Notes under the pieces: generated by a model | The model's input: only the letters and a program-made list of their open reading frames with translations | Database searches by the model: none | What the model was told of the DNA's origin: nothing | NCBI GenBank assembly: GCA_011772595.1 | Contig: WVZH01000210.1 | Location: forward strand, 3,597-8,720 | Origin: Anaerolineales bacterium | Lineage (GTDB): Bacteria > Chloroflexota > Anaerolineae > Anaerolineales > E44-bin32 | Direction: 5' to 3' | DNA: 5,124 bases | Position numbers and translations under genes: made by a program | Shown here: positions 1 through 4,470 of the stretch, in pieces | Layout of the letters: every line of letters starts with the position of its first letter | Numbering within the stretch: position 1 is the stretch's first letter

Positions 1-225
1 TGGAGCAAGGAACAAAAGACCGTTCTGTTCGTCACGCACAGCGTCGAGGAGGCAATCTACCTTGCGGATCGGATCGCCGTACTCACGCCGCGGCCGGCCA
101 GGCTCGACCAGCTGATCGAAGTGCCTTTCGAGCGCCCGCGTCACGAAAGCATGAAGTCTTTGCCTACGTTCCTTGAACTGCGGACCGCCATCTGGAAGAC
201 ATTGAAAGAAGGTGTCCAGGTATAG
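1..225 (+). CDS. ABC transporter ATP-binding protein, C-terminal fragment (SsuB/TauB/NrtD type)
   Basis: The window opens inside this gene in frame 1; the last 74 codons before a TAG stop are present. The peptide contains the H-loop motif FVTHSVEEAIYLADRIAVL (residues 10-28 of the fragment), with the switch histidine at fragment residue 13, followed by a PRPARL turn. This combination, with EEA and LADR after the H-loop, is characteristic of ATPases of the nitrate/sulfonate/taurine uptake family, which energise import of small anions or precursors through a TauC/SsuC-type permease. The Walker A, signature and Walker B motifs lie upstream of the window, so the substrate cannot be assigned. The C-terminus ends normally about 60 residues after the H-loop, so the 3' end looks intact. 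The segment is GC-rich (about 60%), unlike the following 500 bases. No downstream permease gene follows, so it is the last gene of its operon. Confidence 0.9.
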   Translation, partial: WSKEQKTVLFVTHSVEEAIYLADRIAVLTPRPARLDQLIEVPFERPRHESMKSLPTFLELRTAIWKTLKEGVQV

Positions 226-314
226 CTGAGAACAAGCTTGACTATTTTTGTTGGTACCATTTCGGGCAGCGGGCCGGCTGGCAGCATGCTCTGCGGGCTA
301 TTACTCGACATTAA

Positions 315-351
315 GGCGGCTTTGTTAGATTCGCTATCTCCAAGAGCCGCC
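315..351. other. Imperfect long hairpin downstream of the ABC gene
   Basis: GGCGGCT (315-321) pairs exactly with AGCCGCC (345-351). Inside it TTG (322-324) pairs with CAA (341-343), leaving one bulged G at 344, and AGAT (327-330) pairs with ATCT (336-339) around a five-base loop. The total is 14 base pairs. No T-tract follows on either strand, so it is not a classical intrinsic terminator. It may protect the 3' end of the ABC operon transcript or be a remnant of a palindromic repeat. Confidence 0.5.
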
Positions 352-374
352 CGTCCCGTGACCGCCCTTCTTAG

Positions 375-424
375 CCTTTCACCTCCAACCTCTCACCTTT
401 CGCCTCCTTAACCTCAACCTCCGA
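375..424. repeat. Degenerate CCTYYNR heptamer tandem repeat
   Basis: Seven consecutive units begin with CCT: CCTTTCA, CCTCCAA, CCTCTCA, CCTTTCG, CCTCCTTAA, CCTCAA and CCTCCGA. Five are exactly seven bases long, one is nine and one is six. The plus strand is almost pure pyrimidine with a purine at each unit end; the minus strand is correspondingly G/A-rich. It has no coding character. It resembles a decayed minisatellite of the kind found in bacterial intergenic regions. Confidence 0.6.
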
Positions 425-446
425 GGGGCGAGAGCCCCGAGATTTT
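425..446 (+). terminator. Possible weak terminator of the ABC operon
   Basis: GGGGC (425-429) and GCCCC (434-438) form a five-pair all-GC stem capped by GAGA, a GNRA tetraloop, and the stem is followed by GAGATTTT. The T-run is only four bases long and starts five bases after the stem, so intrinsic termination would be weak. The base of the stem could be extended by tandem G-A mismatches (423-424 with 439-440) and a C-G pair (422-441). It lies about 200 bases after the ABC stop codon. Confidence 0.3.
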
Positions 447-456
447 GCTTGTAATT

Positions 457-484
457 TAGGGGATTCTTTTGTAAGAATAGGGGA
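457..484. promoter_or_regulatory. Candidate operator: TAGGGGA direct repeats around an inverted repeat
   Basis: TAGGGGA occurs at 457-463 and again at 478-484, exactly 21 bases (two helical turns) apart. Between and overlapping them, ATTCTT (463-468) and AAGAAT (473-478) form a perfect six-base inverted repeat with a TTGT spacer. Same-face spacing plus internal dyad symmetry is typical of a protein-binding site. No regulator can be named from the sequence, and the relation to a promoter is not proven. Confidence 0.35.
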
Positions 485-548
485 AATAATGTTTGATTTG
501 TGCCGCAATCAGCCTAATCGGAACTGGAGGTGAGATCAGGAGTTTGGA

Positions 549-648
549 ACCTGTCAATTGGGGGGACTTGACAGGTGCAAATGTTTGGCGAAGAAATACG
601 GTATTTAAAGCTTCGATGGATTTGTTCACCCTAATCGGTGCTTTTTTT
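549..648 (+). ncRNA. Candidate structured leader RNA / attenuator upstream of the FIST gene
   Basis: Several helices are visible. A perfect nine-pair stem joins ACCTGTCAA (549-557) and TTGACAGGT (568-576). An inner hairpin joins CGAAG-AAATA (589-598) with TATTT and CTTCG (602-606, 611-615), with four bulged bases at 607-610. An enclosing stem pairs GGTG-CAAAT (574-582) with ATTTG and CACC (620-624, 627-630), with TT bulged. Finally CACC (627-630) can instead pair with GGTG (637-640) directly before CTTTTTTT. The enclosing stem and the terminal hairpin compete for the same CACC, and the enclosing stem also overlaps the first hairpin at 574-576. This is the arrangement of a terminator/antiterminator switch. 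It matches no riboswitch class that I recognise. The folding is my reading of complementarity, without energy calculation or covariation. Confidence 0.4.
627..648 (+). terminator. Small hairpin with T-tract
   Basis: CACC (627-630) and GGTG (637-640) form a four-pair stem with a six-base loop, followed by C and seven T residues (642-648). The T-tract is good but the stem is short, so termination could be partial or conditional. It lies 105 bases upstream of the FIST start codon, where it would limit read-through into that gene. Confidence 0.4.
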
Positions 649-710
649 GTTTGTGCCAAATACATAACAATAGAAGGGTCCTATAGTGTACCTTGAATCC
701 ATGAATGTTA

Positions 711-730
711 TATTGCAAGACCTGACCCCC
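711..730 (+). repeat. ACCTGACCCC repeat, copy A
   Basis: The core ACCTGACCCC at 720-729 is identical to 3347-3356 beyond the cyclase gene, in the same orientation. Its left flank (ATATTGCAAG, 710-719) resembles the ATATCAAT flank of the distal copy with a small insertion. It ends about 20 bases before the FIST start codon and may form part of the 5' untranslated region. Confidence 0.5.
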
Positions 731-752
731 ATCTCGTGACAAGGGGAATCCC

Positions 753-1868
753 ATGAAACCAATAGTATTTTCTGTTGCTTCGGTTGAACAGATGGAGGCG
801 AATCTTCAAGGCGTTCGCCAGAGTGGGTTAGTACCTACCTTAGCAATTGTCTTCAGCTCTGTCGTTCATAATTTGCAGGAATTGGGCACATTTTTCGTTA
901 AGCATAATATTGAGGTATTCGGTGCCAGCTCCAGCGGCGAGATTACCAATGACGAAGTCCATGAGAGGTCTATTGTGGTGATGATGCTTGATATTAGCCC
1001 TGATGTCTATCGGCTAAACGCCTTTGATGGGGAGGGAAAAACCTCCTATCAAGTTGGTCAAAGCGTTGCGGAATGGGGAAAAACTATTTATGACAATCCA
1101 GCGTTTATAGTAATGTCCGCCGGGCTTCGTGTCGATGGTGAACAGATCGTTAATGGGATTATTGACACAATGGCGCGCCAAATACCGCTGTTTGGTGGGC
1201 TTGCTGGCGACGACCTAAGAGCGCAAGAGACATCTGTTTTCACCTCATCGCAAGTCCTTGTCAACGGAGTGCTTGCCCTGGTCTTCGACCATAGTGCTGT
1301 TGATTTAAAAGGAATTGCTGTGAGTGGATGGAGAGGTGTCGGCACAGCGAAAACCATTACCAGAGCCGAAGGCAACATTGTGTATAGTATCGATGGCGTG
1401 CCAGCGCTAGATGTGTACCACAAATATCTGAACGTTACCACTGAAACCCTTCATATGCATGCCGCAGAATATCCTCTTCTTGTGAAGCGAGATGACGGTT
1501 CTCAGGTCTTGCGGGCGGTAATGGTTATCAACGAGGATAAATCCATTGTTTTTGCCGGAACAGTACCTGAAGGAGCAAAAGTGTGGTTCAGCACGACACC
1601 CGGGTTTGAAATTATAGACTATACTGTTGAGCAGATGGCGACGTTCAAAAAGGAAGCTCCTATCGCGGACGCTATCGTGCTATTTTCATGTGCAGCGCGT
1701 CATCTCCAACTCGGACCAATGGTGGAAGATGAAATTTCTTCGGTCCGCAGACTGTGGAACGTTCCATTGGTTGGACTCTTCACTTACGGCGAGATCGGTC
1801 CTATGCCCCAAGGACGGTGCGATTTTCATAACGAGACACTCGTTGCTGCGCTGATTCACGAAAAGTAA
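753..1868 (+). CDS. FIST domain-containing sensory protein
   Basis: This 371-residue protein has FIST_N plus FIST_C architecture, close to the usual length for stand-alone FIST proteins. FIST proteins are predicted cytoplasmic ligand-sensing modules linked to signal transduction; no enzyme activity is known for them. Diagnostic segments are VFGASSSGEI (55-64), IPLFGGLAGDD (144-154), and SGWRGVGTAKTITRAEGN (191-208) followed by a GVPALDVYHKYL helix (215-226). FIST_C carries FAGTVPEGAKVWFS (267-280), VLFSCAARHLQLG (309-321), and the hallmark PLVGLFTYGEIGP (338-350) followed by FHNETLVAALI. There is no signal peptide or membrane segment, so it acts in the cytoplasm. The ATG is preceded by AAGGGG (741-746) with a six-base gap, a fair ribosome-binding site that supports this start. 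The cyclase gene begins 20 bases after the stop, implying co-transcription and a shared pathway: the likeliest role is sensing a small molecule and modulating the cyclase. The ligand cannot be inferred. Confidence 0.9.
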   Translation: MKPIVFSVASVEQMEANLQGVRQSGLVPTLAIVFSSVVHNLQELGTFFVKHNIEVFGASSSGEITNDEVHERSIVVMMLDISPDVYRLNAFDGEGKTSYQVGQSVAEWGKTIYDNPAFIVMSAGLRVDGEQIVNGIIDTMARQIPLFGGLAGDDLRAQETSVFTSSQVLVNGVLALVFDHSAVDLKGIAVSGWRGVGTAKTITRAEGNIVYSIDGVPALDVYHKYLNVTTETLHMHAAEYPLLVKRDDGSQVLRAVMVINEDKSIVFAGTVPEGAKVWFSTTPGFEIIDYTVEQMATFKKEAPIADAIVLFSCAARHLQLGPMVEDEISSVRRLWNVPLVGLFTYGEIGPMPQGRCDFHNETLVAALIHEK

Positions 1869-1875
1869 ATCCTTA

Positions 1876-1888
1876 ACAGGCTCCCTGT
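1876..1888 (+). promoter_or_regulatory. Mini-hairpin over the cyclase ribosome-binding region
   Basis: ACAGG (1876-1880) and CCTGT (1884-1888) are perfectly complementary around a CTC loop and end immediately before the cyclase ATG. The only Shine-Dalgarno-like element, AACAGG (1875-1880), lies in the left arm, so the hairpin could hold back initiation and make cyclase translation depend on ribosomes arriving from the FIST gene. Five base pairs with a three-base loop is marginal stability. Confidence 0.3.
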
Positions 1889-3112
1889 ATGAACGCTGAG
1901 TTTGATAAGCTTAAATATAGGATCGAACAGCTGAATGTCGCCAATGATGAAAAGAAGGCGATGTTGCAATTGCTCGGCAAAATTGAGAAAGAGCTCAAAA
2001 TTCTGAACTTCAAAGTGGAAAGAGCATCGAAAGATAAATATACGCTTTCCACATTATTGTCTCGCACGTCGGAAGATCTTGAAAAATCATCGGAGCTTAT
2101 CAAGAAAATGTTCGGCCGCTACATCTCGACTGAAGTGATGAACTCGCTCCTCGATGACCCTTCGGCGCTGGAACTGGGAGGGGAGAGACGGAGGGTCACC
2201 ATCATGATGACCGACCTGAGAGGCTTTACGGCCCTCTCTGAGCGCCTCGAGCCCGAGCAAGTGGTTCAAATGCTTAACTCATACTTTGAAGTTATGGTGG
2301 ACGTAGTCCTCCAATACAATGGCACCATCAATGAGATCATTGGCGACGCGCTGCTCGTCATCTTTGGAGCGCCGCAACAGATGCCGGACCGGGCTCAACG
2401 GGCGATCGCCTGCGCGATAGAGATGCAGAATGCCACTAAGGAGGTAAACGAGCGGAACAAAAAGATGGGGCTCCCCGAGCTAGAGATGGGTATTGGTTTG
2501 AACGATGCCGAGGTGATCGTTGGCAACATCGGATCGAGCAAGCGAAGCAAGTATGGGGTAGTCGGGAGCGGCGTGAACCTGGCCAGCAGGATCGAGTCAT
2601 ATACCGTGGGCGGCCAGGTCTTCATTTCCGAATCCTTGCGCAAAGAGGTGGGTGAGGTTTTGCGTATTGACGGACAGCTGGAGGTGCTTCCCAAAGGAGC
2701 CGAAACGCCACTGCGGATCTACGAAGTGGGCGGCATCGCAGGCCACTACAACCTCGCGCTGGAGGGCAAGGAACCGGCCATGGTCGGCCTTGCCCAGCAG
2801 ATCCGGTTTCGGTACACAGTACTTGGCGGCAAGCATGTCGGGAAGGAGTGGCTCGAGGGCTTCGTGGTTCGCCTTTCCAAGAGGAGCGCAGAGATTGCCT
2901 TAGAAGAGCCGATCGAGCTCCATGCCAACCTGAAGATAAACTTAGAGGAGGTGGATCACGGGTTGGCAGCCAAGGATTTCTACGGGAAGGTGGTCGGGCG
3001 CTCTGCCAAGAAAAAGCTCACCCACGTGATTCGTTTTACAGCGGTCCCACCCGAAGTCGCCGCGTATTTCCTGGCATTTCGGAAACATCCAAAGAAACCA
3101 GCTGCGAAGTAA
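1889..3112 (+). CDS. Class III nucleotide cyclase with coiled-coil N-terminus and PilZ-like C-terminus
   Basis: This 407-residue soluble protein makes a cyclic nucleotide from a nucleoside triphosphate. Residues 1-75 are charged and heptad-like, probably a dimerising coiled coil. A linker (FGRYISTEVMNSLL, 75-88) leads to the catalytic domain (about 97-280). Metal-binding aspartates are Asp109 (MMTDLRGFT) and Asp153 (IIGDALLVIFG). The transition-state pair Asn230/Arg234 is present (VNLASRIE). All catalytic residues for an active homodimer are therefore there. The base-selecting positions are unusual: Glu149 replaces the Lys of adenylate cyclases and Gly223 stands where Asp, Thr or Cys is usual, so the product could be cGMP. 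Residues about 303-395 look like a PilZ-type beta-barrel (FVVRLSKRSAEI, then YGKVVG and HVIRFTAVPPE), but the c-di-GMP signature is degenerate. There are no membrane segments. It lies 20 bases after the FIST gene and is likely controlled by it. GC content jumps from about 40% to about 60% near base 2105. Confidence 0.95.
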   Translation: MNAEFDKLKYRIEQLNVANDEKKAMLQLLGKIEKELKILNFKVERASKDKYTLSTLLSRTSEDLEKSSELIKKMFGRYISTEVMNSLLDDPSALELGGERRRVTIMMTDLRGFTALSERLEPEQVVQMLNSYFEVMVDVVLQYNGTINEIIGDALLVIFGAPQQMPDRAQRAIACAIEMQNATKEVNERNKKMGLPELEMGIGLNDAEVIVGNIGSSKRSKYGVVGSGVNLASRIESYTVGGQVFISESLRKEVGEVLRIDGQLEVLPKGAETPLRIYEVGGIAGHYNLALEGKEPAMVGLAQQIRFRYTVLGGKHVGKEWLEGFVVRLSKRSAEIALEEPIELHANLKINLEEVDHGLAAKDFYGKVVGRSAKKKLTHVIRFTAVPPEVAAYFLAFRKHPKKPAAK

Positions 3113-3186
3113 TCCAGTGGAAGCCGCGGCCCCCCGAAAAAACCATGAACTTTAAGATTAGCATATGTTATAGGTACTAGATTTGA

Positions 3187-3212
3187 TTGATACCTGACGG
3201 GGATCAGGGTCA
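3187..3212 (+). repeat. ACCTGAC repeat, copy B, palindromic form
   Basis: TTGATACCTGAC (3187-3198) matches the other copies. It is followed by GGGGATCAGGGTCA, which approximates the reverse complement of the motif, giving an imperfect head-to-head palindrome. CCTGA (3193-3197) pairs with TCAGG (3204-3208) around six bases. Paired, inverted copies are the usual form of REP/BIME-like elements. Confidence 0.4.
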
Positions 3213-3245
3213 TCCTTTGCGCGTTTTGTTAGCGTTTCTATAAAT

Positions 3246-3270
3246 CAGAGCAATGGCGCAGGTTGCTCTG
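3246..3270. terminator. Hairpin between convergent genes, possible bidirectional terminator
   Basis: CAGAGCAA (3246-3253) and TTGCTCTG (3263-3270) are a perfect eight-base inverted repeat with a nine-base loop. It lies about 130 bases beyond the cyclase stop and about 120 bases beyond the oxidoreductase stop on the other strand. No T-tract follows on either side, so any termination would be weak or factor-assisted; a REP-type hairpin is the alternative. Confidence 0.35.
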
Positions 3271-3285
3271 GGGACAGGCCAATAG

Positions 3286-3300
3286 GGTATCAATACCTGA
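3286..3300 (+). repeat. ACCTGA repeat, copy C
   Basis: GGTATCAATACCTGA differs from the distal copy (GATATCAATACCTGA, 3338-3352) by a single base, in the same orientation and 52 bases away. It then diverges to TTTCCC instead of CCCC, so it is a partial copy. GGTAT/ATACC inside it is a short dyad. Confidence 0.5.
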
Positions 3301-3338
3301 TTTCCCTGCCTGGGAGAAGGCTTGATATTTTATGTATG

Positions 3339-3356
3339 ATATCAATACCTGACCCC
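3339..3356 (+). repeat. ACCTGACCCC repeat, copy D
   Basis: ATATCAATACCTGACCCC is the fullest copy. Its core (3347-3356) is identical to 720-729 upstream of the FIST gene. Its left end also pairs with TTGATAT (3322-3328) over seven bases. Motifs of this form often accompany REP-associated (Y1/IS200-like) transposase elements in bacterial genomes, from my general knowledge. No transposase gene is in the window. Confidence 0.5.
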
Positions 3357-3387
3357 GATTTTACCTTGCCTTATTTTCACCTTCTGT

Positions 3388-4395
3388 TCAAATAAGCTGA
3401 ACGACTTTTCCTTCTCTATCGGATCTCCGAATCTCATCCAGGACAAGCATTGTTTTTCTCACTTCTTCACCAGAGGCGATAGGTAGCCGATTGTCTCGGA
3501 TGGATTCGAAAAATTCCCGTAACTGAACTGTATAAAGGCTGGGAATCTGTTCCTCGTCAAGAATGGTTTTCCCATTAATATCCAAGCGATAGGAAAAGCC
3601 AAAGATTTTTTCCGTAGGAAACTCAAACAGTCTTATAGTTCCTTTCGGTCCCACAATAATGGCCTCGTGTAAATTCGGAGACGTATTCAGGGAAAGATGG
3701 ATTGTTGCCAATTCTCCAGACTCGAAACCCAACACGATATCAGCCTCGTCCTCTCCTTCCCACTGGGGATTCCGTCTTCTAGAGATTGAGAAGATGGTTG
3801 ACGGGATCTTGTTTAATAACCAGAGGACCGTGTCAACGGAATGGCTCCCCTGGAGGAGAATGACCAATCCTCCTGCTTCTTCGGAATACTTCCACCATTC
3901 AGTTGGAGGCTGTGGGAAGCTGACCAAAAAGTTGATATCGATTCGAAAAGGCGATCCAATTTCATCTAATCTTTTAAAGATCTCTCTCATCGCATCTGAG
4001 AACCGCCTGCTCTGGCCGACCATCAAAGTAACTCCATGTGCTCGGGCCTCCTCGATCATCTCGTCCGCCTCTTCCAGATTAATGGCCATGGGCTTCTCAA
4101 CCAAGATGTGCTTCTTGGCCCTCGCAGCTTCCTTGCAAACGGGATGATGGAGATGGTTCGGTAAGCAAACAATCACTGCCTCTATTTCCTGATCTGCCAG
4201 GAGATCATGGTAGTCAGAATATGATTTTCTTACCTCAAATCTTTTGCTAATCTCTTGAGCTCGATCGATCTTACGGGTCGAGATCCCTACCAAGTCTATT
4301 TCATCTCTGAGGTTTGCAGCAGCATCGAGGTGCGCCAGAGCCAGAGCAATCCTTCCTACTCCAATCACACCGAGCTTTAATTTTCTTCTAGCCAT
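3388..4395 (-). CDS. Gfo/Idh/MocA family NAD(P)-dependent oxidoreductase
   Basis: This 335-residue cytoplasmic dehydrogenase has the family's typical length. The N-terminal Rossmann fold (about 6-125) starts with LGVIGVGRIALA (GxGxxA, residues 8-19). It contains VIVCLPNHLHHPV (74-86) and the hallmark VEKPMAI (99-105) with catalytic Lys101. The C-terminal alpha/beta domain has GGLVILLQGSHSVDTVLWLL (175-194) with conserved His185. Family members oxidise or reduce a hydroxyl/keto group of sugars, inositols or sugar acids. Two positions differ from common: Gln182 where most members have Asp in the DxGxH motif, and Thr40-Arg41 at the end of the second strand where NAD-preferring members carry an acidic residue, hinting at NADP(H). 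The start is supported by GAGG (4404-4407 on the complement) about eight bases upstream. It follows a TRAP permease gene by 75 bases on the same strand, so it probably processes the imported substrate, which is unknown. Confidence 0.93.
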   Translation of the reverse strand: MARRKLKLGVIGVGRIALALAHLDAAANLRDEIDLVGISTRKIDRAQEISKRFEVRKSYSDYHDLLADQEIEAVIVCLPNHLHHPVCKEAARAKKHILVEKPMAINLEEADEMIEEARAHGVTLMVGQSRRFSDAMREIFKRLDEIGSPFRIDINFLVSFPQPPTEWWKYSEEAGGLVILLQGSHSVDTVLWLLNKIPSTIFSISRRRNPQWEGEDEADIVLGFESGELATIHLSLNTSPNLHEAIIVGPKGTIRLFEFPTEKIFGFSYRLDINGKTILDEEQIPSLYTVQLREFFESIRDNRLPIASGEEVRKTMLVLDEIRRSDREGKVVQLI

Positions 4396-4470
4396 TTCCT
4401 TGCCTCAATCTTAATGGATGTCAGCTTCCCAAGATCAAGAGGTCCCTTCAACTCTGAGTGGATATTTCAG

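Larger units (their letters stand above)
226..752. other. Long non-coding, structure-rich intergenic region
   Basis: These 527 bases separate the ABC ATPase from the FIST gene and contain no ORF with recognisable protein character; the short ORFs on both strands around 456-696 encode unremarkable sequence and overlap hairpins. The region holds, in order: an imperfect long hairpin (315-351), a degenerate CCTYYNR heptamer repeat (375-424), a GNRA-capped hairpin (425-438), a TAGGGGA direct repeat flanking an inverted repeat (457-484), a candidate attenuator leader (549-648), and an ACCTGACCCC repeat copy (711-730). I saw no convincing sigma-70 promoter. The best weak candidate is TTGTAA (449-454) with TAAGAA (472-477), 17 bases apart, which matches consensus poorly. 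The region must contain, or be transcribed through to, the start of the FIST-cyclase pair. Confidence 0.8.
3113..3387. other. Convergent intergenic region with repeats and hairpins
   Basis: This 275-base stretch lies between the ends of the cyclase gene (plus) and the oxidoreductase gene (minus). It encodes no recognisable protein. It contains three ACCTGA-type repeat copies (3187-3212, 3286-3300, 3339-3356), a perfect eight-pair hairpin (3246-3270) and a seven-base inverted repeat TTGATAT/ATATCAA (3322-3328, 3339-3345). No classical T-tract terminator was found for either gene. GTTCA/TGAAC (3386-3390, 3398-3402) forms a small dyad over the oxidoreductase stop codon. Confidence 0.7.

Noticed and set aside
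375..424. CRISPR-like array
   Set aside because: The units are seven bases with no spacers, so it is a simple tandem repeat.
568..573. Perfect TTGACA as a -35 promoter box
   Set aside because: No -10-like hexamer occurs at 16-18 bases, and the sequence is fully explained as one arm of the 549-576 inverted repeat.
480..660. Known riboswitch classes such as c-di-GMP-I or fluoride
   Set aside because: I compared remembered conserved cores and found none of their signature segments; only generic helices are present.
493..696. Short ORFs on both strands in the upstream intergenic region
   Set aside because: They have no good ribosome-binding site, overlap several hairpins, and show no recognisable domain.
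3123..3130. GCCGCGGC palindrome after the cyclase as a terminator stem
   Set aside because: It is a loop-less palindrome followed by a C-run and an A-run rather than T residues.
2848..3180. 110-codon plus-strand ORF overlapping the cyclase end
   Set aside because: It is out of frame with the cyclase PilZ-like domain, and its Arg/Gly-rich translation looks like a frame shadow.
3659..4147. 162-codon plus-strand ORF inside the oxidoreductase region
   Set aside because: It lies fully antisense to the strongly supported Gfo/Idh/MocA gene, and its translation has no family motifs.
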